A DNA stretch of 64,000 nt, taken from positions 3,162,001-3,226,000 of the forward strand of contig LSAX01000001.1 in NCBI GenBank assembly GCA_001557505.1, read 5' to 3'. The translations under genes were made by a program, and so were the position numbers. Each line of letters opens with the position of its first letter. Position 1 is the stretch's first letter. Below the pieces are notes generated by a model, which made no database searches, was not told where the DNA came from, and saw only the letters and a program-made list of their open reading frames with translations. This document shows, piece after piece, positions 43,954 to 55,326 of the stretch. The DNA is from Reticulascus tulasneorum (lineage: Eukaryota; Ascomycota; Sordariomycetes; Glomerellales; Reticulascaceae).

Positions 43954-45513
43954 CTACACCTTGGCTGTCAATGCAAAGCCGTGGCTCTCCAGCAGGCTGC
44001 TCGAAGCAACGAAGCTGAAGCCGCCAAACGGATTGTCACCGATATCATCAGTTGGCAACGATCCCCAAAGCTCCTTCGATGTCACCACAGGGCTAAGGCA
44101 GAGGTCGGTGAACTCGATTGCGAAGTTCTCAGCCAGCTCGGGGTCCGTGATCAAGGGTTGGATGGGCGGTTCCACCTCTCTTGCCGCCAACTTGGTCCAG
44201 TCGATTCGCTTGAAGAACCGGTGATTCTTCATCGTCTGCAAGTCCTTGGGCATGTTGGCGCCGAGTCTCTTGTTTGGATCCTTTTTCAACAACCGCGTAA
44301 CGAGATCCTTTGCATCGGGGCTCAGGAAGTATGGCATAATGAGCTTCTGCTTGACAATGTTTTGCTGGATCTTGGCGTGATTTCCACCGCGGAACGGTGG
44401 GCTTCCCGTCATCAGATCAAATCCAAGCGCGCCAAATGACCACCAATCCACAGCCTTGCCGTATTTCTGCCCCTGGACGACCTCGGGAGCCATGTACTCC
44501 ACGGTGCCTAGCATGGAGTTGCAGGTGTCCGAAGGGTCCACGGCAACCTTGGAGAGCCCAAAGTCTGTAAGAAGGAGATGGCCCTCCGAGTCCAAGAGGC
44601 AGTTCTCGGGCTTGAGGTCGCGGTAAACAACTCCCAAGGTATCATGCAGGTGAGAAAGCGCAAGAAGCATCTCTGCCATGTAGAATGCGGCAACTGGCTC
44701 GCTGAACATCTTCTCGGTACTTAGATGCGTAAAGAGCTCGCCCCCCTGCCCGTACTCCAAGATGAGATATAGCTTCTCGTGATCTTGAAATGCGTAGTAA
44801 AGCTTAACAACGAAGGCGTGCCTGTTAACAGACTCGAGGATCTGGCGCTCCGTCTTGGTCTGCTCGATGAGCTTCTTGTGCACCGTGAGGGAAGCCTTCT
44901 TGAACTGCTTCTGAGCATAAAGCCGGCCAGTGGCTCGTTGTTTGACCAACAAGACGGTACCGTATGTGCCTTTGCCCAGGCATCGCAAAGGCTCGAAGTC
45001 CTCCGCCGTCATCTTGCGTTGGGGGGCCAAACCGCCTTCAATAGCGCCAAACATTCCCGAGCGCTCACGAACACTCTCATCTACGAAGTCGTTCTCCAGG
45101 TTGATCTCATAACTAGTGGATCCGCCTTCCGAACGCTCACTGCCCGTTTCGCTTTGAGCGCCATCACGGCTCCCCGTGCGGCTCATGGCAGCGCTGGCGA
45201 TGCCAAGGCCGTTGGCATGTCGGTGTCCCTGCTGACTACCGCCGCGAGTCATGGTGCTGGAGCGCGAGGTGCTGTCCAGGCTGAGCGGCTCCATCTGCAT
45301 GCGCAGCTTTGTAATGCCCGAGAATGCCGGTGAGGAAGCGCCGCGCATTGTTGGGCTACAGTTGGCACTGACAACATCATCGATGCGACGTCCACGTCGC
45401 GACGAGAGAGGTGGTGTATGAACCCCGTAATCCGAGTCCTCGTCTCCGGAGGCAACTGGGGTTCCTTGGAAGCCTCGCACTGTCGTCAGTGCGGGCGCGG
45501 CTTTTGATATCAT
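43954..45513 (-). CDS. psk1: AGC protein kinase, S6K-like (Psk1)
   Basis: Ser/Thr kinase of the fungal S6-kinase branch; fission yeast Psk1 is a TORC1 target. Single exon, 519 residues. The N-terminal ~165 residues are Ser/Arg-rich and disordered. The kinase domain begins FEPLRCLGKGTYGTVLLVKQ (about residue 173), with the catalytic Lys in LYAQKQFKK, then VYRDLKPENCLL, TDFGLSKVAVD and EYMAPEVVQGQKYG. The activation-loop site reads CNSMLGTVEYMAPE, so Ser-Met-Leu replaces the usual Thr-Phe-Cys. The AGC tail ends with NPFGGFSFVASS, a hydrophobic motif with Ser at the phosphosite. Start: the first Met of the open frame. Confidence 0.9.
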   Translation of the reverse strand: MISKAAPALTTVRGFQGTPVASGDEDSDYGVHTPPLSSRRGRRIDDVVSANCSPTMRGASSPAFSGITKLRMQMEPLSLDSTSRSSTMTRGGSQQGHRHANGLGIASAAMSRTGSRDGAQSETGSERSEGGSTSYEINLENDFVDESVRERSGMFGAIEGGLAPQRKMTAEDFEPLRCLGKGTYGTVLLVKQRATGRLYAQKQFKKASLTVHKKLIEQTKTERQILESVNRHAFVVKLYYAFQDHEKLYLILEYGQGGELFTHLSTEKMFSEPVAAFYMAEMLLALSHLHDTLGVVYRDLKPENCLLDSEGHLLLTDFGLSKVAVDPSDTCNSMLGTVEYMAPEVVQGQKYGKAVDWWSFGALGFDLMTGSPPFRGGNHAKIQQNIVKQKLIMPYFLSPDAKDLVTRLLKKDPNKRLGANMPKDLQTMKNHRFFKRIDWTKLAAREVEPPIQPLITDPELAENFAIEFTDLCLSPVVTSKELWGSLPTDDIGDNPFGGFSFVASSSLLESHGFALTAKV

Positions 45514-47233
45514 GATCGTCGACGAAGATGTGCTCCTTCAGTCGGTATGGTTGTTATTCTACTCGTCCGAGTATACCCAAGTCGCTGGGGTCGACTACGT
45601 TGGGAGAGAGCCCCGTCGGCGCTCGGCGTCTGCGCGTGGGTCGGAGTTGTAATTTCGCTGCAGTCTAAGGTGGCTTGGGGTGCGCATTTGGTGCTGGAAA
45701 GAAAAGTTTGAAATATCGCGGGATCTTTTACTATTCATTTGCGAGGGTGTCGAGCGGCGGGCGATCGGGAGGGTGAGTTGGAGCTGAGGATAACTTTCAC
45801 CAAAGGTGGTGTTAGGTGAGGGAAAGGGAGAAAGGGAGAGGACCGAAACAAGGAAATCGACAGACAATTAGTTAATTAACGAAAAGGCCGTGTTCACATG
45901 GAAGCCAAAACTTCGGGCATCCGCGCTGGGGGTCCTGCGCCGCTCCTGATTGGGCAGGCGCGGGGCTGCGCGTGCATTTCTGGGAGGAATTTTCATATGT
46001 AAGGCTCCAAGGCTTTTTGCCTTGCTCACTCAGCCCAGGAAAAGCAGCGCGGCACACACAACACCACACACCCACAGACACTGGGGTCTGGCGGGACGGT
46101 CCAGCTTTCCCACCTTGCCAGCAGGCCCAGCCAGCCTGGGGTGGTGCCCAGCGTCTGGGGACGGAAGGAGGGAGACTCGTAAAATTTTCAAACTCTCTTT
46201 GGGATAAGCGTGGCCCGCCTCAAACCGCCATAGCGTCGATCATCGTCAGATCTAATGTAACCAACATTCATGCTTTCATTTTGCGTATGTACTTCGTGTC
46301 TAATCAAAACCGAGGACTCCTTCATGCTGAATGTACATACTCCATTATTTTCTGTGATTGCAAGTGTAGTATACAGTAGTTTATTTCCTTTCCAAAAACA
46401 AGCCGCGCGGGCCACTCTATAGGCCCTCTGGCCCGAGGAACACTGAATATCCGAGCCTCCGCTAGATAAATGGGCATACCCATATATGGATGATATGGAA
46501 ATGTGTGGAGGTACATATGCGTGCGTGGTTGGCGGTGGGACCTGCCAATTTAAGCAGTTTGTTTGATCCCGGCCGAAAACAATTGTCTCTCTTCCCTCCG
46601 AATGTCCTATGCTTGTGGGACGGAATATACATAGACCTACCCTGTCTGTGTCTGCGTGAAAGCAAGAACTTCTTTCATTTTCTGTATCAGCAGCAGATGT
46701 GTGTGACCCTTTCGAGGTGACCCCTTCATCATAGTGCTGCGTCTGGGTGCGGATTACATACCTATTGTAGGTAGGTATGTAGCTGTACCTAAGGTCACTA
46801 TCTTTGAGCGGGGGTTAATAGAGGGCCATCCCGCTAACAACCGCTGTGGACATTGCTGCGGGGGTCTCCAGAATGTACGTCCGTACCGTGGACCCTGTTA
46901 GCGCTTTACACGTAGGAGGTTAGGGCATCCATCCGGGGGCAGTTGACCTAGAGAAGCGGCAAATAGAAGCCCCGCAACCGAGGAAATTTTTGTTGCGAGT
47001 CTATGGAGACAGCTTAGGAAAGCCTGATATCAACCTCGAAGCTTGGATTGACCCAGTATCTACCCAAAAATAGGCATCAGGCTACCACTCCGCCTCTTAA
47101 GCTGTGATGGAGTTGTTTCCCATAATCTAGCCCCGAATCACGACGTATTGCTGGGAGGACCTTTCCCCGCCAGGACTACTCGCGCATATCACAACGACGA
47201 AGCTCAAAACAATTCGGACTTCTCTCTGCCAAG
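45514..47233. promoter_or_regulatory. Divergent promoter region between Psk1 and Prp4
   Basis: About 1.7 kb between two head-to-head genes. An inverted repeat CATACCTA...TAGGTATG (46757-46779, 7-base spacer) is present, again of the TAGGTA type seen upstream of Sch9. No coding frame is supported. Confidence 0.45.
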
Positions 47234-48799
47234 ATGATGCACCCATCGCGTCAAGCATATGTTGAGGAGGCGGCGGCGGAACAGAGAGGTATAGCCCTGG
47301 AAGACCTTCCTATCGACCGCGAATATGATATTCCATCCGCCTCTGCCGGCATTGCCCCAGAGAAGGCATCTGCTGTGCTTGGCCAATTCGAGCGGAAACG
47401 TCTGGCCGCCAGCATCGCAGTCCCCACCGACGATGGTAGGGTTCGCGCAAAGCTCAGAGAGATGGGTGAACCGATCACCTTGTTTGGGGAAGGGCCGTCG
47501 GAACGAAGAGATCGCTTACGAGAGCTGCTCACGATCCAAAAAGAGCTATCGGCCCTAGAGAATGGAGATGTTGACATGGATGACGCGCCGGATGGGGAGG
47601 ATGCCGAGGAGCAGGAGGAAGAGTTTTACTCGAGAGGTGGACAAGAGTTACTACAAGCTCGCATCGAGATGACGAAATACTCTCTGCCGAGAACGAAACG
47701 GCGGATCAAGTTCCAGAAGGCCGAGTCCACAATACCACTGCGAACCCACGTCAAGTTCCGAAAGCAAGTCAAGGAGCAACTGCAGGGGTTTGAACTCCAG
47801 GGCAGTCAAACAGCAGGCGACAGGCACGTCAGCATGACGAGGATTTCGCCCAACGGAGAACTGGTTGCTGTGGGCAACTGGGGAGGAGCGGTCAAGTTGA
47901 TCGAGATACCAAGCCTGTCAGAGAAGATGAACTTCAGAGGACATACGAGCAAGATCAGTGGCCTCTCGTGGATGCCAGGGTCTACAGTATCAGGAAGCAA
48001 CGTCTCGCCTGACTCTGTGAACCTCGCCTCGGGAGGAGCTGAGGGTCAGGTCCATTTGTGGTCGCTGAATCAGGATACACCACTCTCGACCCTCTCGGGG
48101 CACAGCCAACGTGTTTGCCGAGTGGAATTCCACCCTTCTGGGCGGTATCTTGCATCTGCTTCCGACGACACAACCTGGAGGTTATGGGATGTGGAAACCA
48201 CTGCAGAACTGCTGTTGCAAGAAGGCCATTCCCGAGGCGTCTACGCCGTCAGCTTCAACTCGGACGGTTCTCTTCTTGCCAGTGCCGGCCTTGACAGCAT
48301 TGGCCGAATCTGGGACCTTCGATCAGGCAGGACAATCATGATCCTCGATGGCCACCAAGATGGGCACATCAAACCCATCCACGCATTGGATTGGGGCGCC
48401 GATGGTCACAGAGTATTGACCGGTTCCGCAGATGGGTGGATCAAGTGCTGGGATGTTCGGAAGGTGCAAAAAACGGGTGGAATAGGGGCGCATACAAGTG
48501 CAGTGTCTGATTTGAGATGGTTCAAGGGAATGGACGATCCAGTGGACGGCTTTCCGCCTGGCCTTGACGAGAAGGGGGCCCAGCAGCCCAAAAAGTCCGG
48601 CACTTTTTTCGTCTCCAGCGGTTTTGACAAGACAGTTAAAATATTCTCGGCAGACGATTGGAGCGTCATCCAAACCCTGAGCGCGCATACTGGTCCAGTT
48701 GCCAGTGTCGATGTCAGTAGAGATGGAAGGTGGATTGTCAGTGGAGGCCACGACCGAACAGTCAAGCTATGGGGCCGCAACGATGGTCAAGGCATATAG
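47234..48799 (+). CDS. prp4: U4/U6 snRNP protein Prp4 (WD40)
   Basis: Core component of the U4/U6 snRNP and tri-snRNP in pre-mRNA splicing. Single exon, 521 residues. The PRP4-like/SFM motif lies near residues 60-100 ([20 protein letters not shown], then [17 protein letters not shown]). An acidic segment ([17 protein letters not shown]) follows. Seven WD40-type repeats cover about residues 195-519, for example [20 protein letters not shown] and [12 protein letters not shown] at the end. The name refers to the snRNP protein (human PRPF4), not to the Prp4 kinase of fission yeast. The neighbouring cyclin gene is 422 bases downstream on the same strand. Confidence 0.96.
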   Translation: MMHPSRQAYVEEAAAEQRGIALEDLPIDREYDIPSASAGIAPEKASAVLGQFERKRLAASIAVPTDDGRVRAKLREMGEPITLFGEGPSERRDRLRELLTIQKELSALENGDVDMDDAPDGEDAEEQEEEFYSRGGQELLQARIEMTKYSLPRTKRRIKFQKAESTIPLRTHVKFRKQVKEQLQGFELQGSQTAGDRHVSMTRISPNGELVAVGNWGGAVKLIEIPSLSEKMNFRGHTSKISGLSWMPGSTVSGSNVSPDSVNLASGGAEGQVHLWSLNQDTPLSTLSGHSQRVCRVEFHPSGRYLASASDDTTWRLWDVETTAELLLQEGHSRGVYAVSFNSDGSLLASAGLDSIGRIWDLRSGRTIMILDGHQDGHIKPIHALDWGADGHRVLTGSADGWIKCWDVRKVQKTGGIGAHTSAVSDLRWFKGMDDPVDGFPPGLDEKGAQQPKKSGTFFVSSGFDKTVKIFSADDWSVIQTLSAHTGPVASVDVSRDGRWIVSGGHDRTVKLWGRNDGQGI

Positions 48800-49221
48800 G
48801 ACTATAGTACTCCCCAAGTTTTAAGAGATTTTACCTCCTCGTGGAGAATAGATACCCAATACAGTCAAAGTTTGAAAAACATGCCTAACAATGTGATTTA
48901 CAATTATCAATCAACCAAGTTCTCCACAAAGAAAAGGAACATGAACAAAGCTCTGTGGCTTTCGCGACGATGTTCGGCGAGAGGCGTGTCCCTTGCGCAG
49001 TCACATGACCTATGACATGATCCGCGATTAGATACCGCGTTTAATCAACCCTGGACCCAACTGCGTTCGGTTTCCAAGAAAGTGCTTCTTTCTTTCATCA
49101 CCAGGACTCGACGACAACGACCACCACAACGCATCGCATTTATTCCTCCATGCGCAATCGCTCTTGCAAGACATCTTCCTCTCGCCCTGCGTAATACGAC
49201 GGCAATCGCATTGTTGCGACG
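48800..49221. other. Intergenic region
   Basis: 422 bases between two co-directional genes. Nothing recognisable. Confidence 0.5.
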
Positions 49222-50760
49222 ATGGCAAGCATCGACCGATATCGCCCGCCGAGAGAGGGCTATCAACCACCCTCGCTTCCTCCGGCTGCTCGTCAAGAAC
49301 GACCTTCTAGGTCGCCAGCGCGTCGGCGAGAAGTGCCTCCTGCGGTTCCATCTCCTCCCACCCACAGTTCACGAACATCACCACCTCGACCGCAGTCTGT
49401 AAGAAGAACACAATCCCCACCTCGATCGAGACAACAAACACCTCCACCAATGGCAAATCAATGGTTCTTTACATCGGACGAAGTGCAAAGCACACCCAGC
49501 GTTCTAGATGGGATATCCCCAGCAGAAGAACGGCTGCGAAGAGCAAAGGGTGTAAACTTCATATATCAGGCCGGAGTCCTACTTGACCTACCCCAAATAA
49601 CGCTTTGGGTGGCTGGAGTGTTTTTCCACCGGTTTTATATGCGGTACAGCTTGGTAGAAGAGAAGGGTGGTATACATCATTATGTGAGCAACTACGATCC
49701 GGAAGCCGATTTCCTATATGGAGGAGCAATGCTCTGAGTTGAATCTGACAAGTGTCAGCCGACTCTGGCGACATCTTCGCTCCCTCGATCCAAGCGCGGC
49801 ACTGAGAATGCCGGTAGTAGCATGATGCTGACTGAATCGATGGAACAGAATATCGCAGCGACTGCGCTGTTCCTCGCGAACAAGACCGAGGAGAACTGTC
49901 GCAAAACAAAAGAACTCATCATTACGGTTGCGAAAGTAGCGCAGAAGAACCCGAAGCTCATTATCGACGAGCAAAGTAAAGAATATTGGCGATGGAGGGA
50001 CAGCATATTGATGTATGAGGAGCTCATGCTTGAGCTGCTAACGTTTGATCTGATGATCGATAACCCCTACCGCACACTGTTTGACTTGCTGGGTCAGCTG
50101 GACATCGTCCACAACAAGGACCTCCGTCAATCAGCATGGGCGTTTTGCAACGACGCTTGCCTGACGTCAATTCCTCTCCTTCTCGACGTGCGAGATGTCG
50201 CGATAACAGCCATATTTTTCGCCAGTATTCATACCCAGCAACAAATAGAAGATGTCAACGGGGAACCGTGGTGGAAGGCATTAAAGGGAAATGAAGAGGC
50301 GTGTGCCAATGCAATTGATATTGTGAGGCAGTTCTACACGGAGAACCCACTCCGAAAGCAAAACCCGTCGCTACCGTCGCCCGCTTTCCACCTGGAGAAT
50401 ACGAGACGACGAGGCGAAATTTTGAGCCAGGGAGATACTCTTTCGTCGACGGCTGGTACTCCCCTGGAGCACGATAGGGGAACACAGAGTCCGAGAGCCA
50501 AAAGCAACGGCGGGGTCGGAAGAGAAGATGATGGCAAGGAGAGAGGACGCGATGATCTCACTAACACTGAGTCTGGATCGCAAGCTACGCTTAAGGAGCT
50601 GGGCGACGCATCGAAGTTCGAGCGGACGAACGGGAACGGAGCGCCATCCCCCCAACCAAAGAGGAAAGATCCGGACTCCGACCGTGATTCGGAAAGCGAA
50701 AGGGCTCAAAAGCGGAAGCGATATGCGGAGGAAGATGAAGGAGAGGTAGCTGAGTCCTGA
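49222..50760 (+). CDS. Transcriptional cyclin (cyclin T/K, Pch1-like)
   Basis: Likely cyclin partner of a transcription-elongation CDK (Cdk9/Bur1 or Cdk12 class) acting on RNA polymerase II. Exons 49222-49683 and 49849-50760 give 457 residues. The N-terminal ~75 residues are Pro/Arg/Ser-rich. Cyclin boxes start at QWFFTSDEV and SPAEERLRRAKGVNFI, and continue across the intron junction (GGIHHY | NIAATALFLANKTEEN). The second box includes WAFCNDACLTSIPLLLD and PWWKALKGNEEA. The C-terminal ~120 residues are disordered, charged and end in a Lys/Arg-rich then acidic stretch. The 165-nt intron is longer than most in the window. The exact class (Pch1 or Ctk2) is not settled. Confidence 0.88.
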
Positions 50761-51089
50761 AGACTTTAATTCTGCTTCCACGATGTCATTCTACACAATA
50801 CGGCGATGACGGTTGGCGAGTTTCTCATACCGAGCGGCGTCTTATTACTTCGGGTGATCCCAGTGTACTATATCCACACCTGATTAGCCTTTCCATACTT
50901 TTGTATTTTCCCTTGCGGGTTATGCTGATGGAATCGGCAAAGCGGAGGCGTTACAGGGGTACAAACTGGTCAGTGGTTTTTCCCTGACAACAGTGGTGAT
51001 AGTGAGCTTGAATACCTCCTAAACATACGAATTCAATCAGTACCTTTTGGCACACTTGTGATTTATGGCACTATTGGAACGACGAGACG
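50761..51089. other. Convergent intergenic region
   Basis: 329 bases between cyclin and Dus4 stops. Nothing recognisable. Confidence 0.5.
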
Positions 51090-52546
51090 TCAGGGCAAGC
51101 TCCGTTCTGTTCTATCTAAAGGTTCTCTTGTCAGACCTCCCGTCCTGCCTGTCTTCGTATCTATCATGTCATCGAGGAAATCCATCAACTCGCAGATGTT
51201 CGACATTGTCAACATGGTGATTCGCTCCTGCTTCGTCAGCAAGGCGTGCTTGTCGCTCCCCATGCCCGGTCCACACATCTCGGTGAGGTGATGGAGAGTC
51301 AGTTTAAAGGGCAGGGGACAGCGAGCGACGTTTTGCATGAAGACACCCACTGCCTCCCAGGGGCAGGCTTCATAACCTGCAAACAAGGCCGGATTTGCGA
51401 GTATGCCTCTCGCGGACATAAAGCCGGCGAGTTTCGTGGTGCTTGGCCTGGGGGCCTCCGTGTTTGCGACGCCATTTGTGTCCCGGGAGCCCTCTGTTTG
51501 GGACTGGGTAAACGTTGGAGGCTGCGATAGTGCGGATATGGGCAGAGTTCCCATGGAAAAAACGTCGCCGGAGAGTAGGATGGGAAGTGTATCGCCGAAC
51601 TTATCAGTCAGGATGGATAGGGCTTCCGTGTTGATGGGGACCGCTGAAGACGTGCGCCTTGTCCGAGGGTGGATAGTGAGGAAGTCGATATTCCGATTCT
51701 GCGGATGTCCTACCACGGTTTCTATAAAGTCCATAGTCTTTCTGCTGAGCTGTCAGCAGTGACATTGCGTTCATTGAGTCTGGGCAGGCCGACCTTAGAT
51801 CATGGTGAACCCGGATCTTAACGCTCACGCTTCTTCCCTTGGTGCTCTCCATATCTTTGTCTTTTCCAACGTGCCAGCCGTCTTCTGCCAGAGTCCGCCG
51901 CGTCTCAACCACCATATCTCGGACGAGCTCGCGCTTGTCGATGAGAGCAGCTCCCAGAGTCTCTGCGCAAGCCCATGCTTGTGGGCATCCACAGTTCAGG
52001 TCTACCCCACTCACGAACGGTGCTACTAAGGAGGAGGAGCGGGAGAACTCCAGCGGACTATTAGATCCGAACTGGACAATAGTTTGAGGCTGGGGTCCTT
52101 TGGTTGATATCGTAAAGTCTTGGCCATGTCAGCCCCTGAGCCCACATGACAAAGTTCCCATTTCTGGACTAAAAGATGCAGAGAGCCTTGGGAGGGTCAA
52201 CATACCACTGTCCCTAGCAAATTGATTTCGGTTGAATTCCTTGGATAGGATCATGGGAGTCCAACATAAGTCTACTCCATATTGATGTACTGTCTGGCGG
52301 AAGGCAAGCTGACGACGAGTCAGGCCCACTTGTAACTGACTGAACATGTAGACCATTGCATACCTTGCTATACCTCACCATGGGGGCACAGGCGTAGAGA
52401 AATCTATCCTGACGCTTGGTAGCATCGAAGATCTTGAGAGGGCTTTGCACAAGCCTTGTCAGCCGTGGACTTGGCTACCGACGAGCGGGATGAACATACT
52501 GTAAAATGGGGAGGCCATGGCCGTCGCCCTCTGTCTCATTTGTCAT
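51090..52546 (-). CDS. dus4: tRNA-dihydrouridine synthase Dus4
   Basis: Flavin enzyme that reduces uridines in the tRNA D-loop. Exons 52546-52500, 52454-52364, 52308-52206, 52118-51794 and 51741-51090 give 405 residues. All four junctions keep frame. The start MTNETEGDGHGLPILQLVQ comes from a 47-nt first exon. Motifs: YACAPMVRYSKLAFR, WTPMILSKEF, VQFGSNSP, then SGVDLNCGCPQAWA with the catalytic Cys near 125, VSVKIRVHHDL, FLTIHPRTRR and MSARGILANPALFAG. An insertion of about 30 residues rich in Ser/Thr/Pro/Gln separates the last two motifs and looks lineage-specific. The last intron has a weak GTCGGC donor. The gene is divergent from ade2. Confidence 0.92.
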
Positions 52547-52973
52547 ATTTACAGGGAATGCGGAAGCTTTTCATGGCTTGTCAGATTCCAAGGGAAAGCA
52601 AGCATCACGAGAATCATCCGGTCTTCATGATGATGGTTGTGAGCCAGGTTTTTCTGAGCTTATAGGGCCATCGAGCTAGTTGTGGCTCTAGTTCCAGGGA
52701 ACCAAAAGCGCTATAAGGATGGAATGCCGGGAGATGGTGGGGCATGTTGACTCATCTCACCGCTTGCCAAACCAAGCTCTGAGAGTTGAAAAACTCACCT
52801 CGTCACCCAATAGGTGAGCGGTTTCTTATTATTGAACTTTTTCTTAGGCCCTGTCACATTGACTTACATCAGTGCCTGCCAGCCCTCTCAACCACCAAAT
52901 CTTTCCCTACGGATACTTCATTCCGTCTTAACTTTTTATTATCTAGTCTGCAACCAGCAATTTTGAGTCCCAG
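52547..52973. promoter_or_regulatory. Divergent promoter between dus4 and ade2
   Basis: 427 bases shared by head-to-head genes. No reading frame with recognisable content. Confidence 0.5.
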
Positions 52974-54895
52974 ATGGCTAAGAAACCCGTCATTGGCCTT
53001 CTGGGCGGAGGCCAGTTGGGGAAAATGCTCTGTGAAGCCGCTGGCCCACTAGGAATTGAGATCATTGTCCTGGACGCGGCGGACTGCCCTGCGAAGCAGA
53101 TAAATCAGAACGCCAAACATGTGACGGGTTCTTTTAAGGACCCTGCCAAGATTCGAGAATTGGCGGCGAGATGCGATGTCCTGACCGTGGAGATCGAGCA
53201 TATCAACACTGAGGTGCTGGAAGAGATTGCTACAAAGGGCGTCTTGACTGGCCCTGGAACATGGAAGAAAGTGCCAGTCCACCCGTCGTGGGAGACTCTC
53301 CGCCTGATTCAGGATAAGTTCGCCCAAAAGGAGCACTTCTCGAAGTTGGGAATACCCATTGCTCCCCAGATGGCTATCGAGTCGGGTGAGGCGATGTTGG
53401 ATTCGCTAAGGGCAACTTATGAGAAGTTCGGCTTCCCATACATGCTCAAGAGCAAAAAGGACTCTTACGACGGTCGTGGGAACTTTAAAGTCGATGGCCC
53501 GGAAGACTTCCAGGAGGCCGTCAAGGTCATGGGCAAGCTCCCTTTGTACGCAGAAAAATTCGTACCATTTACAGCAGAGTTGGCTGTTATAGTGGTGCGG
53601 ACCGAGAACGACGAAGGTGACATGACCGGTATCCACACATATCCCCCCGTGGAGACGGTTCATGAAGAGAGTATATGTACGAAGGTTTACTACCCGCCTC
53701 GAAATCTTGCTACCAACATGGGTGAGAAGGCTAGGAAGGTGGCAGGCGATGCGATATCAACTCTCAAGGGCAGAGGAGTCTTTGCCGTCGAGATGTTCGT
53801 TGCTAAGAATGGTAGGAGCTCTCCGAGGAAACGGCACAATTGCGGGCTAACATTTGCTAGGAGACATCATTCTCAACGAAGTTGCACCTCGGTGCCACAA
53901 TTCTGGACACGCAACCATCGAATCGGTGCCATACATGTCTCAATACAAGGCACAGCTCTACTCCATCTTGAACATCTTGCCCAGATCTATCAAGCTAGAG
54001 CCGCGGGTGTCCAGCGCTATAATGCTCAACATCCTCGGCGGTGCTGAGGCGACTTCCCATGATTCACTTATAGACTTGACTGAGACCCTATATGACGAAA
54101 ACTTGGACATTTATCTGCATCTTTACGGCAAAGCCTCTAAGCCGAGTAGGAAGATTGGCCATATCACTGTCACGACGACATCGAAAGATGCGGATCTGGC
54201 GAAGCTGGCTCTACCCCTGAGCAAAGAGGTAGATCGCATCAGGCAAGCACGTCTTGAAGCTTCTTCCGAACAACTTCGACCGACAGAGCCAGCTGCCAAG
54301 GTCAAGAAAGGCAGCTCCAGGAATCGAGATGCGCCATTGGTTGTCGTGACCATGGGTTCTGATTCCGACCTTGGAGTACTCAGCGGCGCGTTCAAGGTGC
54401 TGGAGGACTTCGAGGTGCCTTACGACTACACCATCACATCCGCCCACCGAACTCCAGCAAGAATGGTAGAACTAGGCAAGACGGCAGCGGCTAGAGGCAT
54501 CAAGGTTCTTATTGCGGGGGCTGGAGGCGCCGCGCACTTACCGGGAATGCTGGCATCTGAGACCAGCGTCCCTGTCATTGGTGTTCCGGTCAAGGCGACT
54601 CATCTGGATGGGCAAGATTCTCTTTACAGCATTGTGCAGATGCCTGTAAGTCTCTCCATCCGTCTGCAAGCTCACCTGCTAATCAGTCGAACAGAGAGGA
54701 TGTCCAGTTGCCACAGTGGGAATCAACAACTCTACAAACGCTGCCTTGTTGGCAGTCAAGATTCTGGGGTCATATGATGCAGAGTATCGTGACAAAATGG
54801 ACAAATTCATGAAGAACATGGAAACCGAGGTCATTCAGAAGGCCGAGAAGTTGCAGGAGATAGGCTTCGAGGCATATCTCGAGAGCAAGAAATGA
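52974..54895 (+). CDS. ade2: Phosphoribosylaminoimidazole carboxylase Ade2 (PurK-PurE fusion)
   Basis: De novo purine synthesis: converts AIR to CAIR. Exons 52974-53811, 53861-54645 and 54695-54895 give 607 residues, slightly longer than yeast Ade2. The N-terminal PurK-like ATP-grasp part begins [17 protein letters not shown], followed by [16 protein letters not shown] and [16 protein letters not shown]. The PurE part begins near residue 440 with [17 protein letters not shown], then [11 protein letters not shown] and [13 protein letters not shown]. The tail carries [19 protein letters not shown]. Loss of this gene in fungi typically gives red colonies. All active-site motifs look intact. Confidence 0.97.
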
Positions 54896-55151
54896 ACGGC
54901 TTTAAATCGGCGGCACACGTAAACCCTTGTCGTTAATGTGCAGATAGATACCAATAAGCAGAGATGTTTGAATAGTGAGTCCTTTCATCTTAACATAGTT
55001 TGATTTGGGTATTTTACATATTGCCCTCGACTACAATATCCGAAGCCCAAAATAAGGCCCGGAGACTAAACTTTTAAACCATAAACACCAAGCTCATCTC
55101 TCATATCGACCACTAAAGTTCCCGTAACTTGTCATGACTCAGCACTCTTAA
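54896..55151. other. Convergent flank
   Basis: 3' flank of ade2 up to the decayed module. Nothing else seen. Confidence 0.5.
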
Positions 55152-55326
55152 CCTTGCTTGTGCAAGGAGGTGCTGCTAGGATGGCCAAGGACGGCACACA
55201 CACTTTGGCATCTACCATTCAGGCTAATTGGCGAATTGCCGGGAACCATCATTGTGCAGCGAACTCACCCTCCGTACGAACCATGTCTTTTGCACATGAA
55301 CTAATGCAGTCCGCACAAACAACCTC
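55152..55326 (-). pseudogene. Decayed extra module of the cysteine-rich gene
   Basis: Directly after the stop (55329-55327), the minus strand still reads EVVCADCISSCAKDMVRTEG in the same frame, a degenerate match to the live module. It ends in a GTGAGT donor (55268-55267). After a 57-base intron-like gap and a TAG acceptor (ending 55212), sequence like CRPWPS...APPCTSK follows, matching CKPWPTF.APPCTK. The frame there is broken by an apparent two-base gain in a GTGTGTGTG run and a one-base loss. I read it as a module copy lost to mutation. Confidence 0.65.
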
